Of a stretch of DNA of 64,000 nt, positions 19,287 through 32,294 are shown piece by piece. The stretch's first letter is position 1. Every line of letters starts with the position of its first letter. The notes below the pieces were generated by a model that saw only the letters and a list, made by a program, of their open reading frames with translations, made no database searches and had not been told where the DNA came from. The DNA comes from Akanthomyces muscarius (Eukaryota > Ascomycota > Sordariomycetes > Hypocreales > Cordycipitaceae): the NCBI RefSeq assembly GCF_028009165.1, contig NC_079244.1:1674001-1738000 (forward strand), read 5' to 3'. The translations under genes and the position numbers were made by a program.

Positions 19287-19821
19287 TCAGACAGATCGCC
19301 ACGAGAACTCGTGATCCCAATAACTCATGTTCTCATGCTTGGTAGCACATCGCGAGCAGGTCAGTTCATGGCCAACGAGGCCTGCGCCCGGATTAATATT
19401 GCCGAAAATGTAGTCCTTGATAAAGTCGACAGAGTGGATGCCAGCATAAAGAGCATTGTGCACAAAGTCATCGAAGCCAGAGTGCTTGCCGCATCCGCGG
19501 CACTTGGCGCGGTCCTCGGTGAAGTTGGCGCCTTTGATGTTGAGGTCGGCCACTAAATCAGAAAACACCACACGTCAGTAAAACTGGTTTCCTTCATTTT
19601 ATTTTACTTGAAATGAGTAAAACCGTTTGAGCGAGCAAGTAGAGGTCTCCCACCCCAAGGAACCTTTACTTACCGTCCATTTGCAGCATGTCAGCGATGT
19701 GAGATCGCTCGGTGTCTGAGAGTAGCCAGCAGTAAAAAGTCTTGCCCTTGAACTGATGCACCTCGGAGGGAGCAGGCTCGCTCATCTCCAAATCGTGGAA
19801 GGGGAGTTCACATAAAGCCAT
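19287..19821 (-). CDS. Small CxxC protein of unknown function
   Basis: Two exons, 19821-19674 and 19552-19287, joined across a 121-nt intron, give 137 aa. The start at 19821 (MALCELPFHDLEM) is the nearest ATG to the first conserved-looking segment. The second half has CRGCG and CSRCA pairs about 46 residues apart, a likely single zinc site, around FIKDYIFGNINPGAGLVGHEL. No signal peptide. I do not recognise the family; the clean splice, codon use and paired CxxC make it a real gene. Function unknown. Confidence 0.7.
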
Positions 19822-21890
19822 GTTCGCGTTTGCAGGAAATGTAATGGGTAATGCACTGTGTGGGAGTGTGTGTGTGTGAAGAAGAAAGAAGAAGATGCGC
19901 AATGGGTTTGTTGAGGGATAGCGGAGCCATTTATATACTTTCTGGGCAGCAGAATAAAGTTCCAACGTGTAAAAGTATTATACAAACCCCTATTTGCACT
20001 GACAATCACACAATCACACAAGACAAGATATGCAATGTCCTGGGGCCGCTGCGGCCGGTACAATCATCTAGACTCGCCTCCTTCCTCCCAGTTGGCTGAT
20101 TGCGAGTCTTCCTGCTAAAAAGCTAAGCTATTCGGACTATTAGGTCCGTATTATGAGACACTTGAGACTCTCCCTGGCCCTTTCCCCAATAACGCAGCAT
20201 TTAATGAACAGAGAGCTGAAGACAACACTGTCCCATTCGTGTGTCTGTTGACCAGCCATATCTTGCCACGGCATCTTGCCAACTGCCAAACCTAATCGAT
20301 GATGCGGAAAGTCTCGAGCTTATTGCGACGCCACCAGGCGAGGTTGACGCGGCAATCTATGTCTCCCAAGTACAACCCTACCGTGGGTGAAAGTTGCCAC
20401 CAGGGTCTAAATGTGTGCGAAACCAGCCCAATAGACAGATGATCGTCGGTGAAGTTAACTCAGCGTAAACAGCCAGTCGTTTATAAGTGATCAAATGCAG
20501 GCGAATTCTGACATATGACCTGCAATGGTATATGCGCACAGTTTGGCGGGTTTCTGCAGGCGCTAATGCCCAGCTCTGTAGACGAAATATCGATCTTACC
20601 TATATTCAGATATTATTTGTCTTCTGTTAAGTGATATTTTTGCGTGGCGTGCTTGAGTTTGGAGTAGGTTGCACGGTCCTGTACAAGGGAGATCGTCTCA
20701 GCCGACGATCGCAGCAAGATCAAGGTCGGCATATGACACTGTCTTGACCGACTTCATCTTTTCTCGCGGCAAAGGCGTAATTGGATCGGTTGGATGCAAT
20801 CATCGTGCCATATTACAACCGGCGCCGGGAGAATGATCAGCAAGTCATGAGCCGTGAATCGTGTCTGAGACACATATGGTCGCCGAAGGGCGGAGAGTGA
20901 GGTGACGCTGGTACGGACAAGAATAGAAATGCGATATATGCTAAGAACACTCGCGGGTTACGTTACTTTGATGATTTTTCATGGGCTTCGAAGTACTTTC
21001 TGCATGGTTGTCAAAATAGGCAAGCTACTCTAGCACGAGGCCTATTGCGTTACTCTGAATATACCAAATGGTCTCTTTCATCTTGATGATACGCCATCCT
21101 TGCCCAGCCTTGACGCATCAAGGCTAAGGTCAGGTAGAGCTTGCCGCTTGTGCGTCTGGTTCACCTCAGCCAGCTACTGTGACTAGATTGTTGCCTGTTG
21201 CAGACCTCTTTACCCGAGACATGACCTCTACCAGTTGTCTCACAACGAAGTAGTTGATAGCTAATGCGAGCAGGTATTGTGGCATTCTGACGTAGTCGTT
21301 GACCTATTTCCGTGCTTGCGTGCCCACCACGCTCATCCCAGTAGCGTCTTCTGCGCACGGCTACTGTAGAAAGCCTCGACTCAGCTTTGGGGCGCGCCGA
21401 ATACCAGCAAATGTGACACACAGTTTGCACACCAGACTGCACTCAGCGGTCGCCTTGCCGCCAAGCAACTTGACATAATTCCTAGACAAAATTCGCTAGA
21501 GCCGATCTTGCCTGGCTTGTAGACTATGTTTTTTGAATTAAAAAGGTGCCGCCGTAGGACATCGGTGTCTATTCCACCGCTTGCCAAGCAGGCAGGTCGC
21601 AAATCTGCCCATGATCCTGGAGGAGAACAGAGAATTGTGTTAGCTGTATTGATTTTTAGCATTTTACCAACTTCGAACTCTTTATTATAATAGATTAAGC
21701 ATTTCCTAACTTACCGATCGATATAAATCTGTCATTATTATACCTATCTTTCTGTCACACTCTAATAGACTTAACTGTACTTTTTTAGAGCTGTCATGTT
21801 ATACGAATAGCTTTTGCTATAGATAGATAGCTTTTAATGTATGGCTGAATGATTCTACCAAGAATCTGTACATATTTTTTCAGCGTCAGT
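19822..21890. other. Long gene-poor interval
   Basis: About 2 kb without a convincing gene. Open frames near 21161-21662 on the minus strand are short and lack codon bias. The AT-rich part next to 21890 suggests 3' flank of the epoxide hydrolase gene. A decayed repeat cannot be excluded by eye. Confidence 0.4.
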
Positions 21891-23117
21891 CTAAGCCTCC
21901 ACTACAGGTTTCCAAGCCACCTTGACAAAATCTTCAACATCCTCTAGCAAAGCCAAAGGTTGCTCCATTGCCGCGAAATGGCCACCTGCCTCGTGGTGCT
22001 TGAAGAAGACAAGGTTGCAGGTTTTAGCCGCCCAGCTGCGTGGAACCGGAACAATTTCGTGGGCAAACATGGAATACCCAGTCGGCTTCTGCACAAATGG
22101 AAGCTTGATCATTGACATCGAAGTGAGAACAGTGATGCGCGCCATCTTCGGCTCGTCACCGGCGCCGGCCATTGCTCGGTTGTGCCAGAAAGACCGCGAG
22201 ATGGTGTCCGTCATCCAGTAAAGGGTGACCGTCTCTAGAATCTTCTCCAGAGGCGGGTCCTGGTCCGTCCAAGCGAGCATCTTCTCGCCAATCCAGCTGA
22301 GGAGTGCTAGCGGGCTAGAGCTAAGAGCGAGGCCAATTGTGGCAGGACGTGTGCCCTGCTCCAGGGCAAAGGCCATTCCCGTATCGACAACCTCTTTTGC
22401 CTTGTCGAGCGCGGCCTTTTCCAAGTCGTCCTTGGGTTCCTCTCCGCCAGGAATGGTCATCATGTTGACATGCATGCCTTTGCAAGAATCGGACATCATG
22501 GTCAGAATTCGGCTGATGAAACTCCCCAAGTCGCCACCCTGCGCGAGATAGCCAGACTTGAAGCCGAGACCAATCATCAGGTTGTCAATGGCTCCAGCTG
22601 CCTTGTCCAGCGCGTAGTCCTTTTCCGTGGGTAGGCTTGACGAGTAGGCATAGCCTGGCAGGGATGGAACGACGACATGGTAGGGCAGGTCTTTCGCAGA
22701 GTATTTGTTCTTCAGATGGTCCAGTATATCCATAAAAGATGCAAACGAGCTGGGCCACCCATGGAGAAACACAATTGGGATTGCGTCTGCCTTTTCAGAG
22801 AACAGACCCATAAAGTGCATGTCGAGACTGCTGCCGTCTGCATCCTTGACTTTAGCTTTGAAGTTTGGAAACGAGTTTATGCGCTCTTCGTACTTGCGCC
22901 AGTTGAAAGAATTCAACCACTTTTCCTTTGCTTCTTTCAGCCAGTCTCTGGTTATGCCATATGCGCGCCCATGCTGCGTGTTTTCATACACGGCGGGCCC
23001 GATGGGCGACAGCTCCAGTAGCTGCTTGAAGTGCTGCACCTTTTCCTCGGATGCATGCGCGGTAAAAGAGTGCACGGCCAAGGTGGCAGCCGCCGGGAGC
23101 TTGGAATAGTCAGACAT
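21891..23117 (-). CDS. Epoxide hydrolase (EHN plus alpha/beta hydrolase)
   Basis: Intronless 408-aa protein. The first 110 residues match the epoxide hydrolase N-terminal domain (WRKYEERINSFPNF). Then comes an alpha/beta hydrolase core with HGWP as oxyanion-hole motif, GGDLGS holding the nucleophilic aspartate, and a late HHEAGGHFAAME carrying the general-base histidine. This is the microsomal-type arrangement that opens epoxides to diols. No obvious N-terminal anchor, so probably soluble. Substrate unknown (detoxification or secondary metabolism). Confidence 0.88.
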   Translation of the reverse strand: MSDYSKLPAAATLAVHSFTAHASEEKVQHFKQLLELSPIGPAVYENTQHGRAYGITRDWLKEAKEKWLNSFNWRKYEERINSFPNFKAKVKDADGSSLDMHFMGLFSEKADAIPIVFLHGWPSSFASFMDILDHLKNKYSAKDLPYHVVVPSLPGYAYSSSLPTEKDYALDKAAGAIDNLMIGLGFKSGYLAQGGDLGSFISRILTMMSDSCKGMHVNMMTIPGGEEPKDDLEKAALDKAKEVVDTGMAFALEQGTRPATIGLALSSSPLALLSWIGEKMLAWTDQDPPLEKILETVTLYWMTDTISRSFWHNRAMAGAGDEPKMARITVLTSMSMIKLPFVQKPTGYSMFAHEIVPVPRSWAAKTCNLVFFKHHEAGGHFAAMEQPLALLEDVEDFVKVAWKPVVEA

Positions 23118-23346
23118 GATGGATTAATGGATGAGAAAGAGGGGGTTCAAGTACTGAATGATGGAGGGCTAGGGAGTTGGTGAAGGTTGCTTGCCAAATG
23201 CACTAATAAGACGCCGGGGATTCGGTGCACTAAATAGCTATTTTGCGACAAGTAAACTGCGCGGGCGCCGGCCAAAGACTTCAGAACAATTGAAATTTCG
23301 CTGTATCGGTCTAGAATAATCTACAATACTCTAGAATCATAAAGAA

Positions 23347-23865
23347 CTAGCTAGTAGTCTCTCTAGCTCGTTCCAATCGACCATGTCGGCGGTTTTCCAC
23401 TTTCGGCGTAGATAGAGCCAGGCATCCAGACAGATCGAAGGCTGAGATACGTAGATCTCGGCCAAACAGTACCTGAAAATAGTAATGGCCCCGCAATGAA
23501 TCATCCAAGGATTGATTCGACACGAGTTGCAATACCGTATTCAAGGTTGGGAAAACTCGGGCCGGTCATCTCACAGAGAATCGCACTTATTCGCTATTAG
23601 AAATGAACTCTTTGATGTGCGGCGCGCACTACTTACTGCTTAGAATCCCTTTGAGGTCTTGAACTTGGGACAAGCCTCTAAATCGGCCACTGTGGTGCCG
23701 ACCTTCAGTTTGCAACTTCAGCTCGTTTATCTTAGTACGTGCCCGACAAGTCCCCCATTCGGGGCGCTTAGATGTATCGTCATCTCTCTCAGCATAGTTT
23801 CGATCAAGCGCAAGCATTGTTAGCGACGAAAGTAGCGCCCACCGCAAACTCCTCAAATTCGCCAT
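23347..23865 (-). CDS. Possible small spliced gene, weak
   Basis: The minus strand opens with a hydrophobic N-terminus (MANLRSLRWALLSSLTMLAL) that could be a signal peptide. GTAAGT at about 23638 and further coding-like stretches (CEMTGPSFPNLEYG; GHYYFQVLFGRDLRIS) follow in other frames. I could not find one splice set keeping every piece in frame, so this may be a small secreted protein gene or a relic. No family recognised. Confidence 0.25.
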
Positions 23866-24164
23866 GCTTAAGACTCATCAACCACACAGCTAAATATGAA
23901 TAAAGTAGATGGCGCCTTCGCTTTTCATGCAAAACTTAAGAACTTCGTTCAGTTCTCTTTCCTCGTCTGAAAATTAAGTGGTAGTCACCTATGTTTTCGC
24001 CATGAAGGCTGCACAGCTGAGGCTGAGGATGCCTAGCCGTGGAGCCTGGTCGGTACTACCGTCAATTTACATCACCCAAAGTGGCAATTTGAGGTTTCTT
24101 TCACCACCCAGTCTCAAATGACAGCTCTTTGCATGCGCCTCTGCGTGTATTTGATCACCTCAGA

Positions 24165-25540
24165 ATGGTAACCGATCTCGATTCTGTGCCTGTCGAGGTC
24201 AAGATGGTCATACTGCAAAGTATTGGCTCGTACCGAGACCTCATCAGGCCCCTACACGCCTCTTCCATCTTCTATCGAATATACCTACTCAGCCCCGCAC
24301 AATACTTGCGCGCCAGTAGTGCCGGAGAGCATACCGCTGGGATCGTCAAGGAGCTCGTAGCTGTTCACCTCGCCACGGTACAGTTTACACCCGTTGTTTC
24401 CAGCGACCAAGCGGCCCGTGTGCCGGCTCTTGCCAAGGAATTCTTTGGAGAGTATTTCGACGCTGAAAAGCAACGGCTGCTCCCTCGCTCGCATAAAGAG
24501 CTTCGCTCCATCATTTGAATGTCTGGCCAAATTCGCTACTTTACGGAAAAGTATGCCCTTTACGCACTGAGAGAAGCTAAAGCGCTACGTAAGTTCCATA
24601 ACCAGCCTTTCAAGTATGACTCCTGCGACCCTACAATTCTGGTAAATCTCTCCGACCCGGAGCGAATTCGTATTCACAGAGGCCTACTCCGGTTTCAGCT
24701 CTTGAGCACAGTCTTTCGCATGTCGCCAAGACGGCAGGGACAGCAGTGGCACTCGACCACATCCGCAGGATCAAGGCGGTAGTACGAAGTCTTGCGATCG
24801 ACGAGTCCGTTCTGATGTGTCTCTGTCACCAACTTGATCGCAGGATGTTGCACCAAAACATCCTCATATATCTGAAACAAAGAAGCTGTCGATACGGAAT
24901 TCACCAAAACTGGCCATCTTTCGACACCGTAAAGCGGACTGGGGCGTAAGGAAATCGTCTCGTTTGGCCTCGATTATATGTTCACGTTTGTTCGGCACGA
25001 CCAAGGGACGCAATACAAGATGTTGCAGAATAAATTCTTTTTTGGAACAGGGAGGTCATGACATACGGGAAGCCCTTTAAGCACCGTTTTTATGAGTTTC
25101 CTTCAGTTACAGACAGCGCGGGTTTTATGAGATACGCCGAGTCACACTTTTTAGATAGGCCGCCTCCTACACTGGAGAGCTGTATGCGCCCACCTCGGAC
25201 TATTGGTCTTGTCTTCTGGGACTCACCACCCACCCCATTAAGGCCGCCGTGTCGGCGGCCATTGAACGATGCTTCTGGCGGCGCTATGAGCCTTTCCAAA
25301 GCGATGGGAGAGGCGCCCCAGCCATGGCATCCTGGAGGCACAATTGAAAATGAGACATATCAAGGCTTTAGAAAAGACGTTTGGCACATCTTAGCAATAC
25401 AACGCTCCGTTATATTTTGGATAGTTGTGGTTACGGGCCGAGGCCAAGGAACTACTTTCCTGCTTTCTTCCTTACCACAAAGGTCAAATCTCACAACGGC
25501 GAACAGACATTCAAGCGACAGGCCAGCTTTATCGTCCTAA
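24165..25540 (+). pseudogene. F-box-like gene remnant
   Basis: Starts MVTDLDSVPVEVKMVILQSIGSYRDLIRPLHAS, the layout of the short F-box found at the N-terminus of many expanded ascomycete proteins. The frame hits TGA at 24516-24518 and simply continues in frame (MSGQIRYFTEKYALYALREA) to 24782. Coding-like sequence then shifts frame (24746-24949 and from 25058). F-box proteins recruit substrates to SCF ubiquitin ligases; this copy looks inactivated by a nonsense change and frameshifts. Missed introns are an alternative for the later parts but do not explain the TGA neatly. Confidence 0.5.
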
Positions 25541-25757
25541 AATAAAATAGCAAATGTAAAGCATCCATCAAGTATTCAGCTCAGCTCCTGTGAACCGCCT
25601 GCTGCCGTGCCCCGCTACTGCCCCGCCATCCCGCCACGGCGCCGGCGTCGTCACAACCGAGAAGTTCCCCAATCATCCGAAAATACCCTCTCTCACCAGA
25701 ATCACCTCTCCCCTTTCCGTTTTCACATTTAGCACACTTTCCGACACTTCACCAATC

Positions 25758-26729
25758 ATGTCCGCCAACCAACTGCCCCTCTCCCAAGGCACGCTCGGCC
25801 ACCTGCTGCCGCCGAGCTGGAAGACGCAGGTGACGGCGTGGCTCGCCGAGGACACGCCGTCGTGCGACTACGGCGGCTTCGTCGTCGGCGACGCTCCGCG
25901 CACCGCCACGCTCTGGGGCAAGTCCGACGGCGTCATCGCCGGCCGTCCCTTTTTCGACGAGGTCTTCACGCAGTGCGGCTGCACCGTCGAGTGGCACGCC
26001 GCCGAGGGCTCCGAGGTTCAGCTCAGCGACACCACCAGCAAGCAAAAGGTCGCCACCGTCACGGGCCCCGTCCGCGGCATCCTGCTTGGCGAGCGCGTGG
26101 CGCTCAACACGCTCGCGCGGTGCTCCGGCGTCGCGACCCGCAGCAAGGAGGTCGTCGACACGGTGCGCGCCGCGGGCTACACGGGCATCCTGGCGGGCAC
26201 GCGCAAGACGACGCCCGGGTTCCGGCTCGTGGAAAAGTACGGCATGCTCGCGGGCGGCGCCGACGCGCACCGCATGGACCTCAGCTCCATGGTCATGCTC
26301 AAGGACAACCACGTCTGGAGCCGCGGCAGCATCACCGAGGCCGTGGTGGCGGCCCGCTCCGTCGCCGGCTTCGCCATGAAGATCGAGGTCGAGGTGCAGA
26401 CGGAAGCCGAGGCCGACGAGGCGATTGCGGCAGGCGCCGACGTCGTCATGCTGGACAACTTCACGGGCGACGGGGTCAAGGTGGCGTCGCGCAGCCTCAA
26501 GGAGCGCTGGGCCGGCAAGAAGCACTTTATGCTCGAGGTGTCGGGGGGTTTGACGAGGGATAATGTTGGCGCTTATGTGTGCAATGGTATGTGCCCCTTT
26601 TTTACCTGCTTTGTGTATGGGACCGAAAGTGGCTTGCTGACTTTTCTTTTAGATGTCGACATCATCTCGACAAGTTCTATTCACCAGGGCGTTCCGCATG
26701 TTGACTTTTCGCTCAAAATCGAGCACTAG
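25758..26729 (+). CDS. BNA6: Quinolinate phosphoribosyltransferase
   Basis: Exons 25758-26586 and 26653-26729 give 301 aa. The enzyme turns quinolinate and PRPP into nicotinate mononucleotide, the step joining the kynurenine pathway to NAD. Family hallmarks: [26 protein letters not shown], the MLKDNH motif, [16 protein letters not shown], and a C-terminal [18 protein letters not shown] (normally STSxxxQxxxxxDxSLKI). The frame reads through the 66-nt intron without a stop, but removing it restores the family C-terminus. Start MSANQLPLS fits family length; upstream in-frame sequence lacks similarity. Confidence 0.93.
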   Translation: MSANQLPLSQGTLGHLLPPSWKTQVTAWLAEDTPSCDYGGFVVGDAPRTATLWGKSDGVIAGRPFFDEVFTQCGCTVEWHAAEGSEVQLSDTTSKQKVATVTGPVRGILLGERVALNTLARCSGVATRSKEVVDTVRAAGYTGILAGTRKTTPGFRLVEKYGMLAGGADAHRMDLSSMVMLKDNHVWSRGSITEAVVAARSVAGFAMKIEVEVQTEAEADEAIAAGADVVMLDNFTGDGVKVASRSLKERWAGKKHFMLEVSGGLTRDNVGAYVCNGMCPFFTCFVYGTESGLLTFLLDVDIISTSSIHQGVPHVDFSLKIEH

Positions 26730-26893
26730 CAGGTGATTGGAAAATATGTACAATAATAATACAGAAAATGCATCTCTACAAATCACATATAATCTATTAT
26801 GGTTCAGTAAAGATTGCGTTCAATTTAGTCGTGCAGTTGTTTGGTAACATGTATTGACGAAGTATCTCCAAGATCGATCGTACACATGTGATA

Positions 26894-29115
26894 TTAGTGT
26901 GCGCCATTGACGCCGTTTGCTCCATTTGCTTTGTCCTCTGCGCAGCATGCCACGAGCACGCTGCTCTCATTCTTTTTGGTGGGCACATCCAACGCTGGGT
27001 TTGCAGCGAAAAAATCAGCCGGACGCAGATGCATTTGGTGAATTTCAACAGGCCTGGAAAGGATTAGTGATAGTATTACAGCGAGTCGACGTGTGATTAG
27101 ACTTACATGACGGGCCAATCTTCGACTCTAGGGTTGTGAGTGAACCCGAACACGCTCCATAGAACGGGATCGCTCGTCTGGCCGGTGGCCTGTACTCCGT
27201 CCACAGCAAAGGCATCGCCTCGCTTGACCATGTCGGACACACCACCCTCTTCAAAGGTGCTCTGGTTTGTAAACTCACCTGCAGCCCAGAACTCGCCGTC
27301 ACGATGACCGGTTATCCAGTAGTTGTGCTCGGCGAAGCGCGCACGCTGGGCGATGCGGCTGTCCGTGTCAGCCAGCAGCATCTGAGTAGCGGGCGAGATG
27401 AGCTTGTAGCCAACATTTTTGCCGGATATGGGGTTCTTCTTGGCCGAATTCTCCAGCTTGATGGTGCGGTTGAGGCGCACCTCGGAATCAATCCATGTGG
27501 CGCGCTCCACAGGATTACGTCGAATCTCATAATAGTTGCCAAACGGGTTGGTCTCTGGGTTCATCTTTACGGGATGGCACTCCTCAACGACAATTTCAGT
27601 ATGACCATTGTTGCCGCCGCCAAAAAGATCGATGGCAGGGTCGATGCGCACGGCAAAAATATGCTGATGATTCTGCGCCAAAATGCCGGGCGAGACGATG
27701 TTGCCGTACTTGCTGGTCTTGCCGTCTTCAATGCTAACAACGCTCACCATGCCGGTCGCGCGTGTTTCAACGGTGATGCCACCGGCCTGATCGAACTTGA
27801 AGGCGAAAATGTACTCGTAATTGGCCAGTGTTGCGATGAACTGGACGACAAACTCACGCATACGCGCAACTACGCCGCGCTCGGTGCGAAAGTTGGTGTG
27901 CTTCCACAGAACGCCGCCATCTTGCTCGTGAAGGCAAGCGACAGAGTCCAACTTGGTTGGTGTTCCATCAGCAGCGGAGAAGCAGGCGTCGACGTAATGG
28001 ATAGCCCCAAGACAATCGCAACCAAGCTTGAGACTATTGGCGGCACGACCGATGCCACCGTCGCCAAAGTCAAAGGCCTGCTTTCGGTGGAAGGGTGCGC
28101 GAGGGTCACCATATGGGACTGTGAGCTCACTGTAGCTCAGACGGTAAAGAACAGACCGGTCATCATAGCAAATGTCATGGAGAACTGGTCCTTCGCGGGG
28201 GCTAATGGAAAGACGAAAGCGCCATTTTTGCCATTCAATGAGGTTGTCTGGGTGGATTTTGAATGAGGCACCCTCGGGCTGAACAACATTGAGCGGCTTG
28301 AGATCAGCACGTTCTGGAACGTCAAGCAGCTCCGAGACATATTCAGCCGGGACAGACTTGGCGAAAATGTCCCTTGGCTCTTGGGAGGCAGCGGAGGGCT
28401 CCATTCCGTCTTCGGAGCCGCCAGTCGGCAGCCGGTCAATGCGGATAATCTCCTTGGTCGACCAATCCATGACTGGAATCAATGGGATGGGGTATGGATA
28501 GTGATTGGTATCCGGGTTGCTCTTGCGCGCATCGCGAATAAAGACGAGGCCTTGCATGATCTTAGGGATACCATCGTCCTCATCTGGGCCGCCGTATGGC
28601 CAAGGATCAATAGTATACTCGAAGCCCTCTGGAATTGTGTATTCTTTGAGAGCCTCCTTGACCTTCTCGGACTTCATGCAGTATCCTTCGAAGAGCTCGA
28701 ATTCGTTGCTAGTCAAGGCTCAGCCGCAGGTCTATATTGTCATCGACTAGTCAACTTACACATTGAAATGCGGGAAGCCATTGTTCGTTCGTGGGATTTC
28801 ATCATTGGACAAAACCTGACCAGTAACAGCGTTGACCGTAGCACGGTGGAAGAGTTGAGCTTTTCCTGTAAGTACGTCGTATTCGACACGGGCAGTTCTG
28901 GTGGGGCGCGGGGTGGCGTCCGTCAGGCGGCCCGTATGTTCGGCGTCGAGAAATCGTAGCAGTTCTGCCTTGGCAGGCTCTTGGAGGTAGATGGTACGGA
29001 AGAAGAGTGGCTGGTCGGGCCCATGGGTTTTGATAATGGCATTTCGGGCGCTGGTAAACTCGCGCTCGGATAGCTCGGCCAGCGGATGCGGAGCAGTGAC
29101 TGCAGGGATGGTCAT
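26894..29115 (-). CDS. Copper amine oxidase
   Basis: Exons 29115-28760, 28708-27107, 27053-26894 give 705 aa. Oxidatively deaminates primary amines to aldehydes with release of hydrogen peroxide and ammonia, using copper and topaquinone. The tyrosine converted to topaquinone is the Y of NYEY (in ATLANYEYIFAF). Downstream histidines in NHQHIF and the C-terminal EDWPVM are family features. The N-terminal domain begins HPLAELSEREF. No secretion signal, and the C-terminal tail (NGANGVNGAH) lacks a standard peroxisomal signal. An in-frame ATG eight codons upstream (29139) is possible but less likely. Confidence 0.92.
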
Positions 29116-32100
29116 CTCGAAGTTCTTTTTATAGCACACAACCCTTTATGCTCTGGAAGCTTGTCGATTCAAGCAAGTCAGCGGCCTCTCATGCACGGAA
29201 TAGCAGCTGATTGGTGTTGATGATATGAGAAGGATATGAGAAACTTCTTGAGACAGCCTGGCGATGTCGCCGCAGAGTGGAGGGCGTGCAAAGTAGGTAT
29301 ATAAGAACAGCATTGATTGCCCCTCCCCGTTGATATCGGCTTAAGCTTGGCGGCCAGTAGTGCCGGCGAATTGTCTTGCGAAAGAGAAGGTCGGCAGCGC
29401 ATCCTGCAGCTGCAGTGGAGTAAGACAAGCTACGGCGTCCAGAACAGGCTATGAATTGAGAACAGTACTCCGCATCAAGCATCGGAAAAGATGCAGACGC
29501 GATGGGATGAAAAATCCGTTTGTAACTTTTGTTAGCAAGGGGCGCCGCGGAACCCGTACATCCACTGATGCCGCTAGATAAAGTTGGTGGCGATACCGCT
29601 CGCAAAGCATTATGATTTGATCACTGATGCGCAAAGTTTTGAGCATTCTGTCACTTCGAAACACTGCACGACTAAAGCTAGGGCGTGTGTGATATGCAGT
29701 AAAGACGCCCTCTCGCTGCGAGGATGCCACAAGACCGTTAGTTACTACATGGCAGTTAGCATGCTAGCACCTCATGGGTATGAATCGTGACTGAGCTTGA
29801 ATCATGGCAAGATAACAGAAAAGAGCCACGGCTTTGTAAGATGCTCTGCACCACCATCCTCCCACCTGAGTATCAGAGTACCAAAGTATCATTGATAACT
29901 GAGTGAGGAGATGTCCGACTTACAAGTGACATGGCAGTCGCCTCGCCAGATTGTGGAGCTTTCTACACACGATTAGCCAATGTAGAGCGATTGCGATGGG
30001 AATCGTTCAGAAGCTAAGTCGGATGCCACTATCAGTGGCCACGGAGGGGTTTACAAGAAAAATTGCTGCCAACTCCGCTGGCTTGGCAATCTTGTCGAGC
30101 TGCATTATGCACGGCGCATTGTGCGTCTTGCATTGCCATTTTTGTTGCGATCCATTCGAGACTTAAAGTTAAAAATTCCAGTTGCCGGCTGTGCTCAGAC
30201 GTGTGTTAGATGAAACAAAGGCAATCGAACGGCATCGGTGGGGGACGGCCCAAGGCTTGAGCAGTTTGAGACATGATGAAGCCCGCTGCATTCCACAACA
30301 AGGCGTCAAAGCCCGATATTAAGAATAGCATCAAATAGATGACGACACGGCAGAGGGCAAAAATGACAAGCACAAGTCACTTGCCATTTTTTGGGCTGCA
30401 GCTTTGGCGTCTGCTCTAGGGTTTACGGCGAATTAGTGGGAGAATGACCAGATTCCCATTTGTGCGCCAAGCATGTGTAAGCGTGGCTGCCAGCGGTTCC
30501 AGGTGCGCACGCGCTTCGATATCGAGATTGCAGGGACAGTTACACAGACGCTGAAGGATGCGTGTGTGCTCGAGCAATTTGTCGAGATGATTTGGTAGCA
30601 TTGTGATGCGACTTTGCGACTTGGACGGCCTTTATCTGGGGAAACAAAGGGGTTCTTGAACAAGGGCCCCATAAGCAATAACACGCACGTATGATATATG
30701 CCTGTGGAATTATTGCGTATTATTATTGACCAAGAAAGGGAGACGGCCAAGCCTCACCGGGGGCCACTGGTTAGTCGGGGGCCGCAATGCTAGCGAGATG
30801 TTCACACTGCCAGCAGCCAGCGCAACAAGGTCAGTCTTTGTTGTCATGTTGAGGCTCGTTGGTAGTTGAAATAATCACAGCGATACTGGTGAACTTTTAT
30901 CTTTGTGTCTTATTAGTGGCTTCTTGCCGATGCAGCGTGGCCATTTGGCTCTTGGACGTGTGTCAAGCTGTGGACAGGTTGGCTCGTGGGAACCAATGGC
31001 GAGAGAGCGCTGGGACATGCCGTGATGCTAGCGCGGTAGGCCCGTCATGGCCGGATGGAAGCATTCCATTGATGAGGCTTGATAGGGGAAATGAAGGTCA
31101 TCTCGGCTGACGGACTGGAATTGCACATGGCAATTGTGTTGCGTAGCGGTCGGGTGTCGATCCAACAGCGCACAGTTTGCGTGTCCCTTGTCCGCAAGCA
31201 CAGTAAGATGGAAACGACGCGATCGACTCGCGTGCACAAAGGATCGCCACTATGCGTGGATGCGTTCGAGTTTCGAGGCTACGAGGCTAGGCGAAAAGAG
31301 AAAGGTGCGCTGAAGTTTGCGTGGATGGTGCAGATACGAAACAAGAAGAAACGAGTGTCGATTAGAGGGCGATCCTGCGAGCAGCAGCGTTATCCGAGAC
31401 GGCGACTGGCCAGGCAAAGTAGGTGCTCCGTTCAGGGTGCTCATCAGTGGCTATCAGTGCCCACCGAGAGCCACCCGACGACTGCCAGCTGCTCATGTGC
31501 TGCCAGCTGCGAGCGCAAAACGAGCAAACGGAGACGAGCTACAGGGGCTCCCTAGGCGATGCGATCCACCATCTGTCCACTGTCAGCTCACCGTCACCCA
31601 CTGTCACCCACCCACTGCCCTCCATCCACTGTCGACCATTACCAACTTTAGCACATTCCCCCCGGCCGCCGTACGTCACAGCCAAAGGCAGCCGCGCCCG
31701 CCAGATCCGTTGCTCTGGCCCCCTATTTTTTTTTCCTAGGTAGCTTGCCAGCCGCCCGTATCGCATCCACATTATTAAAATACCAGCTTTACCTGCGCTT
31801 TTCCATTCTCGCGTTCTATTTTCGCTCCATTTTCCCTTGTTCGTCCCTATTTCTGTCTTCGCTTCTTCCGTGCTCTTTTGGGCTTGCGCATCATCCCTCA
31901 AGAGCATAACTCTTTCGCTCCTCAAATTTTCTTCTTTTTTTTTGCGCCCCTTTACTACACTCTCTATCTATCTGTTACAGACCTTACTCGCTACTGCGCC
32001 TCGAACTGAAACGAAGCACCGTCGTCGTCATCACCCCACCACCACTGCCGTTCTTCAGTCGGCAATTGATCCTCGACCTCAATCTGTCTTGTGTGGCTTC

Positions 32101-32294
32101 AGTTGGTTTTGCGCTGCAACTTTACTACAGCCTCAACTGTATCCATGCTTTTATAGTAACATCAGCAACCCGACTACTTCCCAGGACGCGCGACCTTGGC
32201 TTTGCCGCCACTGGCCAGACGACACGTAACACCATATACGGCCGCCTTCAAATCACCCACGACTCCTCGTTGACCACATAATACTACCAACGAA
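29116..32294. other. Long intergenic region
   Basis: About 3.2 kb. Many short open frames on both strands without codon bias. The last 600 bp are pyrimidine-rich with several CTTTTC tracts and look like promoter and a long 5' leader of the glycosyltransferase gene. Confidence 0.45.

Noticed and set aside
31079..31743. Overlapping frames of 106-158 aa before the glycosyltransferase
   Set aside because: Three frames open at once on the same strand with Arg/Ser/Pro bias; no protein family character.
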